39,958 bases of DNA. It comes from an uncultured Prevotellaceae bacterium (lineage in GTDB: Bacteria; Bacteroidota; Bacteroidia; Bacteroidales; Bacteroidaceae). Shown piece after piece: positions 8,189 to 15,891 of the stretch (position 1 is its first letter; every line of letters starts with the position of its first letter). The stretch spans positions 1 to 39,958 of the forward strand of contig OMXX01000035.1 of NCBI GenBank assembly GCA_900315105.1. Reading direction: 5' to 3'. The notes under the pieces are model-generated. The model did no database searches. It saw only the letters and a list, made by a program, of their open reading frames with translations, and was not told the DNA's origin. The translations under genes were made by a program, and so were the position numbers.

Positions 8189-9433
8189 TTAACCTTGATA
8201 TATCTTCATGATATTCTTGTAATACTCCTCCGCATTGTATCTTTTCATTGACTCTTCAGCAAGCTGTCGGTAGTCAAAAGTAGCATCCCACATCTGCTGA
8301 ATCTTGTCTTTCAAGTCCTTGACATCCTTGCTTGTGAATGTCATACCGTCCTTGCCTTCTTCTATCAACTCTGGGATGCCACCAATCCTTGATCCGAGGA
8401 CAGGAGTGCCAAGGCATTCCGCCTCAATGACCGACAGCGGATTGTTCTCATACCACTCCGACGGGATGACTGAGAAACGTGCTCCACCGACCAACTGCTT
8501 GATGTCATCCCACTGCTTGAAACCGACGAACTCAATGTTATCGTGTGCGACGGCCTTCAGTTCATCCATCAACGGGCCACCGCCGATGACCACTAGACGA
8601 TAGGGAAGTTGGTTAGCCGCCTCTATCAGCGTTTTCACCCCTTTCTCATGGCTCAACCTGCCTACATAGCAATAGTAGTCACCTTTCTGATAGCCATCAG
8701 TACGCTTGCACTTCTCTATGTCTATGAAATTACAAAGCGGTACCAACTTTTTCCTGTCAAATCCTCCCTGGGTCATCTTCTCTGCCATGAATTTGCTCGG
8801 GTTTATAAAGACATCTGTGTCCTTCTCTAATCTTTCTCTGTTCCACTTCACAGCCTCTTTGTATCCGATGAACGACCCTAACTTTCCACCTTTCATGCAG
8901 GAGTACTTCACGCAGTTCCATTTCATTTTATTGCACGCTGATCTCTCAGATTTCGCTGATAATTCATCTGCGTTATCTGAGAAATCTGCGTGGGATAAAG
9001 ACTTTTCTGCGTGGGAAAAGCACAGCTCGCAGTTCTCTCCATCCCTCATGCAGTCATACCGAGGGCAGAGCAGTTTGTAGTCATGTAACGTCCAAACGAC
9101 TTTGATACCTTTCTTGTGGGCAATCTCTGCAATGACCGGTGACAGCTGCGTGTGTATGTTGTTCAGATGCACCACGTCAGGCTTGAAGTCATCAAGCAAC
9201 TGTGTGAACTTTCTCTTTGTCTCTCCATCGCCGAAAGGCCGCTTGAAGGCCTTCAGCCCCGTCATCTGTGAAGGGAAGTACTTACTCCACGGCGTTTCAA
9301 TATTCTCTGGAAACTGTTGTGCAAATACCGCCACCTCATGTCCATGAGCCTTAAGCATCTGCTCCAGGTTGAGCATGTAGATACAATCTCCTCCTCTTCT
9401 ATAGTAAAATTTGTTTGCTAATAATATCTTCAT
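8189..9433 (-). CDS. GT4 glycosyltransferase with an in-frame repeat insertion
   Basis: A 414-aa GT-B glycosyltransferase. The start is set at the ATG giving MKILLANKFYYRRGGDCIYM, a classic GT4 opening; the upstream in-frame codon is TTG. VWTLHDYKLLCPRYDCM and a Cys-rich segment (CELCF ... CVKYSCMKGGKLGSFIGYKEA) match one GT4 subgroup. YVGRLSHEKGVKTLIEAA and an E-x7-E motif (YENNPLSVIEAECLGTP) make the donor site. Between CELCF and KWNCVKY sits a run of about 28 Ser/Ala/Asp-rich residues encoded by an imperfect palindrome (8934-8992), unlike anything in the family. The frame is kept, so the enzyme may tolerate the loop. A PIN/ImmA/XRE cassette lies upstream. Confidence 0.88.
   Translation of the reverse strand: MKILLANKFYYRRGGDCIYMLNLEQMLKAHGHEVAVFAQQFPENIETPWSKYFPSQMTGLKAFKRPFGDGETKRKFTQLLDDFKPDVVHLNNIHTQLSPVIAEIAHKKGIKVVWTLHDYKLLCPRYDCMRDGENCELCFSHAEKSLSHADFSDNADELSAKSERSACNKMKWNCVKYSCMKGGKLGSFIGYKEAVKWNRERLEKDTDVFINPSKFMAEKMTQGGFDRKKLVPLCNFIDIEKCKRTDGYQKGDYYCYVGRLSHEKGVKTLIEAANQLPYRLVVIGGGPLMDELKAVAHDNIEFVGFKQWDDIKQLVGGARFSVIPSEWYENNPLSVIEAECLGTPVLGSRIGGIPELIEEGKDGMTFTSKDVKDLKDKIQQMWDATFDYRQLAEESMKRYNAEEYYKNIMKIYQG
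8934..8992. repeat. Palindromic repeat inserted in a coding sequence
   Basis: The arms CACGCTGATCTCTCAGAT (8934-8951) and ATCTGAGAAATCTGCGTG (8975-8992) pair at 16 of 18 positions around a 23-nt loop. The CACGCAGAT word occurs again just outside, and the inserted DNA seems to span about 8930-9020. It resembles the short CACGCAGAT/CACAGAC interspersed repeats common in this kind of genome, but here it is translated in frame. Confidence 0.7.
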
Positions 9434-9493
9434 GATGTATTGATTCAAGAATTAGAGAATTTATGAATATTCGGGCAACGAAAGTTTATTTAG

Positions 9494-10042
9494 TCAATAC
9501 CCACACAAGTCTCTTGTGGGTTTATATTTCGTGATGTCATCCACAGGTAATCTAGCATCATTGACAATCGTAATGTCGTGAATAATCTTGTTGCATTCAT
9601 CAATAGTGTAAATGCTCTTTCTTAAAGCAATGGTAAGTATGTCCATAAAACCAATGTACTCAATGCCGTTGACATCACAGTACTCAGCTACGTCCCGGAA
9701 ATTACTGCTGGCTATCACATCTTTCCAATATTTGGCAATGGCCATGCAAGCACGCTCTCCTTCGCCAAATCTGGGATTCTCTTTCTTCAAGCGATAGTAT
9801 TCCAACTTGATATTTACGTTGGAATAGGGGAAGTCGATTTTTGCGATATGACATCGGTTCATCCATTCATCTACCTCATCCTTCCGTTCTTCAAAGAAAG
9901 GATGATGAGTGGATTCTTTGTAAACTTGACTAACCACTTGCAAAGAGTGAGGATAGAGGATTCTTGTCAAGTCATCAATTTTCCCAGCAGCAATAAAGTG
10001 GGAAATTACATCCGAGTCAACCAAGATTACCTTCTTCTGCAT
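9494..10042 (-). CDS. PIN-like domain protein, third gene of an XRE/ImmA cassette
   Basis: A 182-aa soluble protein with a PIN-like layout. Acidic residues D9 and D11 lie at the end of the first strand (VILVDSDVISHF), with a Glu after the second helix (VVSQVYKES). GEGERACMAIAKYW is the G.GE..A...A segment, followed by VIASSNFRDVAEYC where PIN proteins usually have the last Asp pair. The Asp expected right after the strand appears to be replaced (SSN), so nuclease activity is uncertain. It overlaps the ImmA/IrrE-like gene by 26 nt, showing tight coupling. PIN-like proteins of the DUF4411 kind are known next to ImmA/XRE pairs; this one could be a toxin-like effector. That role is inferred. Confidence 0.65.
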   Translation of the reverse strand: MQKKVILVDSDVISHFIAAGKIDDLTRILYPHSLQVVSQVYKESTHHPFFEERKDEVDEWMNRCHIAKIDFPYSNVNIKLEYYRLKKENPRFGEGERACMAIAKYWKDVIASSNFRDVAEYCDVNGIEYIGFMDILTIALRKSIYTIDECNKIIHDITIVNDARLPVDDITKYKPTRDLCGY

Positions 10043-10775
10043 TCCTCGCCTCCTTCAGGTTGATATTCATATCCTTTAGATAAGAATAATACTTGGCTAG
10101 TGAAATTTTATTTTCATCATAGAGTCTACGTGCCAAGATATTATAGTCCCCCACAAGTTCTGTCTTCTCTGTTTTGGTATAAAGACTTAGGTCATAACCG
10201 TATTCCAAGGCTCCTTTCTGGACTGAGCCTTTCATCCTATCGACAAACGCCTCCGTTACCAATCCGAGGTGTCTAAGACGATATAACAGTGATAGTCTTG
10301 AGCAACGGAAATTATGCTCGAGATACAAAATGGTCCCAAGAGATATCTTATCTTTCTTCTGTTCTTCGATTGGAATCAGTTGCTTGATACCAGCTTGTGG
10401 CAGAAGCAAGTAAGTAGCGAAATAATTGGCGTTAACCTCCTCTTGGTCTTTATCGCTCCACATATCCTCATCATAAGAATATGAAAAGTTTTCCTGCACA
10501 AGAAGATGGTACAGTTCATGCGCTGCCGTAAACCGTTGTTTACAATATTGATCACTCGTGTTGATAAGCATAAATAATTTGGCATCCGTAGCATTGGCAT
10601 CCTTAATCTTTATTGCCATGCCTGATGGGTCTTTGCCAAGTGGAGCGAAATAACCAAGAACATGTTTATGCTTCAGTATCTGGTGAATACTGATGGGGTC
10701 GGCATTAAGAATCCCCATCTCTTCACGTAGTCGATTTGCCTTGTTCTCTAAGAATATATTAGTCCTCAAGTTCAT
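10017..10775 (-). CDS. ImmA/IrrE family metallo-endopeptidase
   Basis: A 252-aa COG2856-type protein. The zinc site is clear: H86-E87-x-x-H90 in FTAAHELYHLL, and a third ligand Glu in EEVNANYFATYLLLP (about residue 113), exactly as in ImmA/IrrE proteins. The N-terminus (ANRLREEMGI ... SIHQILKH) is the usual helical lead. Such proteases cleave or inactivate a partner XRE repressor. The partner here is the XRE gene just upstream, overlapping by 17 nt, and the PIN-like gene follows with another overlap. Three overlapping genes in this order suggest one toxin-antitoxin-like or stress-response unit. Confidence 0.88.
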   Translation of the reverse strand: MNLRTNIFLENKANRLREEMGILNADPISIHQILKHKHVLGYFAPLGKDPSGMAIKIKDANATDAKLFMLINTSDQYCKQRFTAAHELYHLLVQENFSYSYDEDMWSDKDQEEVNANYFATYLLLPQAGIKQLIPIEEQKKDKISLGTILYLEHNFRCSRLSLLYRLRHLGLVTEAFVDRMKGSVQKGALEYGYDLSLYTKTEKTELVGDYNILARRLYDENKISLAKYYSYLKDMNINLKEARNAEEGNLG

Positions 10776-11097
10776 GGGCCATTTCTAAATAGTTCTGTAC
10801 AATCTTCTGGAATGGAGCAATTTTACTCAGATCCACTTTGTCAGAGGAGTTTCTGAAAGCAAAAACCATCTTCACCTGTAAGTCTTCTTCCTTTGCCGTA
10901 AGGAGATCATACTCTTCGACACCATAGATAGTTGCAAGCATCTCAAGTTTCTCCATAGGCACGTCGTTCACACCAGACTCATATTTGTTATATGCAGACT
11001 GTGTGATTCCCAAATAAGCGCTTACTTGCTCTTGGGTAAAGCCAAACTTCTTGCGAAGGTATCGCAAGTTAGCAGCAAGATTATTTGTATTCGCCAT
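10759..11097 (-). CDS. XRE-family HTH transcriptional regulator
   Basis: A 112-aa protein. Residues about 6-62 form a Cro/CI-type HTH: LRYLRKKFGFTQEQVSAYLG is helices 1-2, ITQSAYNKYESG the recognition helix region, and the domain closes with EKLEMLATIYGV. It probably represses its own operon through the promoter at 11139-11169 and is inactivated or escorted by the ImmA/IrrE-like product of the overlapping next gene. It is the first gene of the three-gene cassette and is divergent from the 36-aa gene. Confidence 0.9.
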   Translation of the reverse strand: MANTNNLAANLRYLRKKFGFTQEQVSAYLGITQSAYNKYESGVNDVPMEKLEMLATIYGVEEYDLLTAKEEDLQVKMVFAFRNSSDKVDLSKIAPFQKIVQNYLEMAHELED

Positions 11098-11138
11098 AGT
11101 GCTTTGTTGTTAGAATATAATTGAATTGAATGTCGTTG

Positions 11139-11169
11139 CAAAGATAATAACTTTATGGTAAACTTCAAA
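11139..11169 (-). promoter_or_regulatory. Bacteroidetes-type promoter for the XRE/ImmA/PIN operon
   Basis: On the minus strand, TTTG (11169-11166), a 19-nt spacer and TATCTTTG (11146-11139) match the -33 TTTG / -7 TAnnTTTG consensus of Bacteroidales sigma-ABfr promoters. The site lies 42 nt upstream of the XRE start codon. Confidence 0.75.
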
Positions 11170-11229
11170 GATTTGAGTCATATTTTCCGTCGTTTAGGTG
11201 TAAATCTTAAAATTTATGACGAAAGCTTC

Positions 11230-11258
11230 GTTGGTTTCAAATAAAATATTTACCTTTG
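11230..11258 (+). promoter_or_regulatory. Probable promoter for the 36-aa gene
   Basis: TACCTTTG at 11251-11258 fits the TAnnTTTG -7 element. The -33 box is less clear, with TTGG at about 11231 giving a spacer slightly shorter than usual. Transcription would begin near 11265, giving an approximately 145-nt leader before the ATG at 11410. Confidence 0.55.
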
Positions 11259-11296
11259 TGTTATATGAATCAAGATCTATTCTTGGTTAGGATTTC

Positions 11297-11362
11297 ATCA
11301 ATCAGCAGGTACTGCTGCACCTACTGATTGATTACTCTCGAAAAGGGCATCTGCGAAATGCC
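11297..11362 (+). promoter_or_regulatory. Structured 5' leader (two hairpins) of the 36-aa gene
   Basis: Hairpin 1 has a 14-bp stem, 11297-11310 with 11319-11332, containing one G-T pair and an 8-nt loop. Hairpin 2 is GGCAT (11346-11350) with ATGCC (11358-11362). Both lie between the predicted transcription start and the ATG. I recognise no known riboswitch. It could be a cis-regulatory leader or a small RNA. Confidence 0.5.
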
Positions 11363-11409
11363 TGTTATGTAATTTATTAGTGTTAGAACGATATATTAAG
11401 AAAATTATT

Positions 11410-11520
11410 ATGGCTAAAACAAGTAATTATTCTTATCGTAGTGCGAAGACAGGTCAGTATGTAACTAAAACTTACGCGGATCGTCATCCTGCAACTACTG
11501 TTAAGGAGAAGAATAAGTAA
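11410..11520 (+). CDS. Small basic conserved-type protein, 36 aa
   Basis: The only plus-strand gene I support. The ATG at 11410 opens 36 codons ending TAA. The product is polar and basic, containing SYRSAKTGQYVTKTYADRHP and then ATTVKEKNK. The R-x-AKTGQ-x-VTK...Y..RHP-TTVKE pattern is one I associate with a family of very small bacterial proteins of unknown function. A promoter with a TAnnTTTG box, a structured leader and a good intrinsic terminator frame it, so it is a complete one-gene transcription unit. It is divergent from the XRE operon and convergent with the HU-like gene. Function is unknown. Confidence 0.75.
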   Translation: MAKTSNYSYRSAKTGQYVTKTYADRHPATTVKEKNK

Positions 11521-11576
11521 ATTTTACTTTCTTGAACTATATTAACTAATTGAATTGAACTATATTCCTTTATAGG

Positions 11577-11616
11577 GGAAGTCTTCCGATTGCAGTAGGC
11601 GGAAGACCTCCTTTTT
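11577..11616 (+). terminator. Intrinsic terminator of the 36-aa gene
   Basis: GGAAGTCTTCCG (11577-11588) pairs with CGGAAGACCTCC (11600-11611) at 11 of 12 positions around an 11-nt loop and is followed by TTTTT (11612-11616). It acts on the plus strand; the opposite direction lacks a T run. Confidence 0.85.
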
Positions 11617-11647
11617 ATTAATTCTGCTATTATACACCAAATACAGA

Positions 11648-12253
11648 CTAAACACTACCCATTAGATATATCGCCATATGCCTCGTTCCATCCTTTACCA
11701 GCTTGCCTTCCTCTACAAATCGTTTCAGCCATTGGTTGGCTTTGTATTCGCTGAGGCCAAACTCGCTGCGCATGATCTTGCGAGTGATGAAAGCGTTGTG
11801 GGAGAGGTAGTCGCTTACCTTTGACCATAGCTCATCGGCATTATAGGTTACCGATAGGGAAGAGTACTTGGAGTTGACAAAGTTCACCTGATGCGCAATC
11901 TCTGTGAACAGCTTCTTATCTTCCCGAAACTGGATGCCACGCAGGTAGATGTCCTTGCCTGTTATCTTGTGGTTTGGGTCTTGTGCCGCCTTGGCGAGCC
12001 CAGCCGACAGCGACAGCCATCCGATGCCTGGAAGACAGAAGCGGGAACCTTGCGAAAGTTGCCGTACCACCATGCCCTTGATTTCCGAGAACACAGCCTT
12101 TACATCACTCGATGTCAGCGAGCAGTTTTCTTCTATCTGCTTCTCCATTTCCTCTTCTGTCATTGGCTCACGCTGTTGAAGCACCACGTACTTCCGTTCT
12201 TTTCCCGCTCCCTCAGCATTGTTCAATGTATGAATGTCGTAACGTATATCCAT
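11648..12253 (-). CDS. HU/IHF-like DNA-binding protein with winged-helix-like C-terminus
   Basis: A 201-aa protein. Residues about 1-125 follow the HU-like (HU-HIG) pattern common in Bacteroidales: YDIHTLNN ... ALTSSDVKAV-type helix, then GSRFCLPGIGWLSLS (the HU beta-arm entry) and ITGKDIYLRGIQFREDK. Residues about 140-198 look like a small winged helix (ITRKIMRSEFGLSEYKANQWLKRF). Proteins of this class are often found beside capsule loci and may bind locus DNA. Upstream lies a two-copy 37-bp repeat (12278-12358) that could be its operator. It is convergent with the 36-aa gene, whose terminator lies 32 nt beyond its stop. Confidence 0.8.
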   Translation of the reverse strand: MDIRYDIHTLNNAEGAGKERKYVVLQQREPMTEEEMEKQIEENCSLTSSDVKAVFSEIKGMVVRQLSQGSRFCLPGIGWLSLSAGLAKAAQDPNHKITGKDIYLRGIQFREDKKLFTEIAHQVNFVNSKYSSLSVTYNADELWSKVSDYLSHNAFITRKIMRSEFGLSEYKANQWLKRFVEEGKLVKDGTRHMAIYLMGSV

Positions 12254-12277
12254 AGATATGTTGCTTTTAGTGTTATC

Positions 12278-12358
12278 TGATAGCTGTCACTCGATTTCGT
12301 GCCAACTACCACGGAATAACGTGATAATTGTCATTTTATTGCGTTGCAGCTACCACGG
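12278..12358. repeat. Degenerate two-copy direct repeat upstream of the HU-like gene
   Basis: Two 37-nt units, 12278-12314 and 12322-12358, are offset by 44 nt. They share TGATA, TGTCA and an identical 9-base CTACCACGG end, with about 9 mismatches in the other 28 positions. They are in the non-coding gap just upstream of the HU-like start, where a binding site would be expected. Confidence 0.55.
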
Positions 12359-12392
12359 ATAATAAAAGGCAAATCATAACACTCAAATACAT

Positions 12393-13486
12393 TTATCTCG
12401 TCAACATCTCTATGGCCTTGCGATGGCAATCTACACTTCTCTCGATAGAATAGTTTTTCGATTTCTCCATCAGATACTGACTATATTGTGAGTTGTCAGA
12501 GTTCAAGCAGAGTCGTAAGCAATTAAGTAATGATTCTGAATTATCAGGCTTAGCAAGGTATTGAGGATATTCGTCTGATAAGAACTCTACGGCTGCACCG
12601 CTTCCCCACGTAGAGACTATCGGTGTTCCAAATGACGCAGCTTCATTGACAACCAGTCCCCAACACTCTTGCCGTGATGGTAGAAGAAGACAACCGCACT
12701 GTTTGTACTCTTCAGCCAATTCTTGTTTCTGTAAGAAAGGGATGATTTCTACATTACTTAACTTATGCCCCCCCCAGTGCGTTCTTTAAGGAAGAGTGAC
12801 GTGCGATTCCCCATTCCGATAAACTTATAGGAGATGTAAGGAGTTCTTTTTGCTACTTCATAAGCAACGTCCATTCCCTTGTAGTCAAAGTATTGTCCAA
12901 TGACCAATACTTTATTATTTCTTATGCACCTTTCTTTTGAATGTACTTCAATTTCTTGCTCACTTAAACTGCTAAAGTAATAAGGAGTTATTTTTACTTT
13001 AGCCAAGTCTTCTGATAGGTCTAAAGCATTTGCCAAGGTTTCTCCCGATTTTTCTCCAGCAACAAGATAGCCAGATGCACCATGGAGTATAACCCTCTTT
13101 ATTTTGTCTTTCAAACCATTGCCGATGAACTGTTCGCCATCCAAGTTAATGATGTATGGGATATGCCTCATTCGCATTAATTGCATTGCCAATATTTGGG
13201 AAGGTGAATTGTAGCAACCGATAATGATAGCGTCCCATCCTTTTAAAACGATGCTTAAAATTCTTGTCGATAGACCATACTCGTTCTTGAAAGGTTTACC
13301 ACCTAAATAATCAACGTGATAGTTTATCGCCTCAGAAGAGGCCCAATTCTCATTGCGGTTTAAAGATTTCTTTCGTTCATACAATACGGTCAAATCGTAT
13401 TCCTTGGCTAATTCATTAAGAAATCTTACTCTATAAGGAACCTTAATGTTTGATATGTATAAGACCTTTCTCACTTTATTTTTCAT
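12393..13486 (-). CDS. GT4 glycosyltransferase, switched OFF by a G8 tract
   Basis: The frame from the ATG at 13486 encodes KVLYISNIKVPYRVRFLNEL, YHVDYLGG, IIIGCYNSPSQILA and KVLVIGQYFDYKGMDVAYEV, then runs into eight G (12775-12768) and stops after RTGGGIS. The second frame continues directly as HKLSNVEIIPFLQKQELAEE, then LLLPSRQECWGLVVNEAASF (E-x7-E motif) and GTPIVSTW, the GT4 donor-binding end. With nine G the two parts join into one 364-aa enzyme (1095 nt). The present G8 is thus an OFF state rather than decay, since both halves are otherwise intact. The downstream half has only a TTG (12719) as possible start. It follows another GT4 by 9 nt. Donor and acceptor are unknown. Confidence 0.82.
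12768..12775 (-). repeat. G8 homopolymer, GT4 gene OFF (G9 would be ON)
   Basis: The coding strand reads ACT, eight G, CAT AAG. The downstream frame needs a multiple of three G. At eight, translation ends four codons after the tract region (GIS stop). Confidence 0.9.
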
Positions 13487-13495
13487 TACAGTACA

Positions 13496-14620
13496 TTAGT
13501 TTTGGCTTATGCAGCTTTTATATAGGTCAACATAATTCAATGTTGCATATCTCCATGGGAAATTGTCTTGAGCTTTTCTGTTAGCTTGTTCTGCAAGGTT
13601 CCGGTAAAGCTCGTTATCACTTAACAACTTACAAATATCTTCAATCCATGAATTTACATTCATATTGTCCTCAATTATGCCGTCTTGCCAATTTGAAATG
13701 AGTGTTTTTGCACCTGCAGTGTCGGTTGAGATAACTGGTAGTCCGAAGTACATGGCTTCCATGATGACCATACCGAAGATTTCATAAGAGGATGCTAATA
13801 TGAATAAATCCGATTGGTGATACAAAGATGGAAGTTGTTGCTGTGTTAACTTACCCAAGAATATGATGCGGTCGCAATCTTTTGCCTGTTCTTTCGTCTC
13901 ATCCATTAGAGGTCCATTACCAGCTAAAAGCATAATATAATCTGAAGGTAAGTTTTTTGCAACCTGGACTAAGAATAAAGGATTTCGTCTCTGTTCGAGC
14001 TTGCCCACATAAAGCAATATTTTCTTGCCTTCTATGTGCAAATCCTTTTTCCAGTCTCTATCAACAGAATTGGCAAATCTACCAGTATCTAAGCCAACAG
14101 GGGTGAGGGTAGTGCTTTTCTTATAATAGCTCTTTACATATTCGGATGCCTTTATCGTTTTGCAACCAATACCACTCACATTCTTGATGATGTATTTGCC
14201 AAATGTCTTATTAAACATCACCTCAAGATTCTTAAAGACGGGCTTCCTTGTTGTCTCATAGGTACCTTGTATGAGAACTGTGGGTATATTTTTATTCTTT
14301 GCCCATCTTACAACCTTGTATGACATGAGCATTCCAAATTCGTGTACCTGAATTATGTCTGGGCGTATGTTTTCGAGGAGAGGCTTCCACCCATTAAATA
14401 TAGACAGTGCCTGATTGATGCCTTTAAAAGATAATGTAAAAACAGTAACTGAATTTCCATTATCATTTTTCATAACATCACAGCTATACTTGCCTCCAGC
14501 CATAATCACATAAGGCTCGTGGCCTAAATCTGCCAGTGCCTTAGCTAATCCAAGCTCCTGGCAGTTATAGGTCTTATAGTCGAGTATAGATCCTCCTGTA
14601 CGGAATATCACAATTCTCAT
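13496..14620 (-). CDS. GT4 glycosyltransferase
   Basis: A 374-aa GT-B enzyme with MRIVIFRTGGSILDYKTYNC at the N-terminus. VHEFGMLMSYKVVRWAK sits in the acceptor domain. The donor domain has KILLYVGKLEQRRNPLFLVQ, ILLAGNGPL-type MLLAGNGPLMDET, and the E-x7-E motif in SYEIFGMVIMEAMYFGLPV. It acts in the cytoplasm on the lipid-linked repeat unit. It is 18 nt downstream of ugd and 9 nt upstream of the phase-OFF GT4, within one leftward operon. The sugar is unknown; a hexuronic acid is possible given the neighbouring dehydrogenase, which is a guess. Confidence 0.9.
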   Translation of the reverse strand: MRIVIFRTGGSILDYKTYNCQELGLAKALADLGHEPYVIMAGGKYSCDVMKNDNGNSVTVFTLSFKGINQALSIFNGWKPLLENIRPDIIQVHEFGMLMSYKVVRWAKNKNIPTVLIQGTYETTRKPVFKNLEVMFNKTFGKYIIKNVSGIGCKTIKASEYVKSYYKKSTTLTPVGLDTGRFANSVDRDWKKDLHIEGKKILLYVGKLEQRRNPLFLVQVAKNLPSDYIMLLAGNGPLMDETKEQAKDCDRIIFLGKLTQQQLPSLYHQSDLFILASSYEIFGMVIMEAMYFGLPVISTDTAGAKTLISNWQDGIIEDNMNVNSWIEDICKLLSDNELYRNLAEQANRKAQDNFPWRYATLNYVDLYKSCISQN

Positions 14621-14638
14621 AAAGATCTTACTAATGTA

Positions 14639-15886
14639 TTAATCTCGCTGATAAAGGTCTCTTGTATAAACCTTGTTCTTTACGTCATTGAGGCACTTGT
14701 CATAGCGGTTGGCAATGATTGCGTGACTCTGTTTCTTGAAGGCTTCAAGGTCGTTCACGACTTTGCTGCCGAAGAACGTGCTGCCGTCTTCAAGTGTCGG
14801 TTCATAAATAATGACCTGTGCTCCCTTAGCCTTGATACGCTTCATCACGCCCTGGATACTTGATTGGCGGAAGTTGTCACTATTCGACTTCATGGTGAGA
14901 CGGAAAACGCCGATAGTACATACTTTCTCCTCTTTGGGGTTGAAGTCTCCACGGTTGTAGTAGTCATAATAGCCTGCACGATGCAGCACTTGGTCTGCGA
15001 TGAAGTCCTTGCGGGTACGGTTGCTCTCCACGATGGCTTGAATGAGATTCTCAGGAACATCCTTGTAGTTGGCAAGAAGTTGCTTTGTATCTTTCGGCAG
15101 GCAGTAACCACCGTAACCGAATGAAGGATTGTTGTAGAAGTCGCCGATACGAGGATCAAGGCTCACGCCCTTTATGATGCTGTTAGTACTCAGTCCTTTC
15201 ACTTCGGCGTATGTATCCAATTCGTTAAAGTAGCTTACGCGAAGAGCTAAGTAAGTGTTTGCGAAGAGCTTCACGGCCTCTGCTTCTGTCAGTCCCATGA
15301 AAAGGGTGGAAATATCCTCTTTGATGGCACCTTCTTGAAGTAATGCGGCAAAGGTATGAGCAGCATCATCCAACCGCTCGTCACCATCGGGCCGTCCCAC
15401 GATGATACGACTGGGATAGAGATTGTCATAGAGAGCCTTGCTCTCACGCAGGAATTCCGGTGCGAAGATGATGTTGTCGCAATTGTATTTCTTGCGTACG
15501 CTCTCTGTGTAACCAACGGGAATGGTTGACTTAATGACCATAATAGCGCTGGGGTTTACTTTCATCACCAGCTCAATCACTTCTTCTACATGTGACGTGT
15601 CGAAGTAATTTTTCACTGAGTCATAATTGGTGGGGGTGGCAATCACCACGAAATCCGCATCTTTATATGCAGATGCACCATTGGTCGTTGCGTGCAGATC
15701 AAGCTGCTTTTCTGCCAAGTATTTCTCAATGTAATCATCTTGGATCGGAGATTTACGATTGTTGATCATATCAACTTTCTCAGGAATTACATCTACCGCT
15801 TCTACGTGATGATGCTGACTGAGTAGTGTTGCAATGCTCAGTCCAACGTAGCCTGTGCCGGCCACAGCAATTTTAATTTCTTTCAT
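14639..15886 (-). CDS. ugd: UDP-glucose 6-dehydrogenase
   Basis: A 415-aa nucleotide-sugar dehydrogenase. It oxidises UDP-glucose to UDP-glucuronic acid in two NAD-dependent steps, supplying uronic acid for the polysaccharide. The NAD-binding Rossmann motif is [14 protein letters not shown] (residues about 6-19). [39 protein letters not shown] and the catalytic Cys loop [12 protein letters not shown] follow in the family order. The length fits the shorter (~390-420 aa) Ugd class that includes the E. coli and streptococcal enzymes. A related UDP-ManNAc dehydrogenase is less likely because of the YPSRI and [11 protein letters not shown] forms. GC content is higher than in the flanking GT genes. 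Confidence 0.92.
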   Translation of the reverse strand: MKEIKIAVAGTGYVGLSIATLLSQHHHVEAVDVIPEKVDMINNRKSPIQDDYIEKYLAEKQLDLHATTNGASAYKDADFVVIATPTNYDSVKNYFDTSHVEEVIELVMKVNPSAIMVIKSTIPVGYTESVRKKYNCDNIIFAPEFLRESKALYDNLYPSRIIVGRPDGDERLDDAAHTFAALLQEGAIKEDISTLFMGLTEAEAVKLFANTYLALRVSYFNELDTYAEVKGLSTNSIIKGVSLDPRIGDFYNNPSFGYGGYCLPKDTKQLLANYKDVPENLIQAIVESNRTRKDFIADQVLHRAGYYDYYNRGDFNPKEEKVCTIGVFRLTMKSNSDNFRQSSIQGVMKRIKAKGAQVIIYEPTLEDGSTFFGSKVVNDLEAFKKQSHAIIANRYDKCLNDVKNKVYTRDLYQRD

Positions 15887-15891
15887 TTCTG

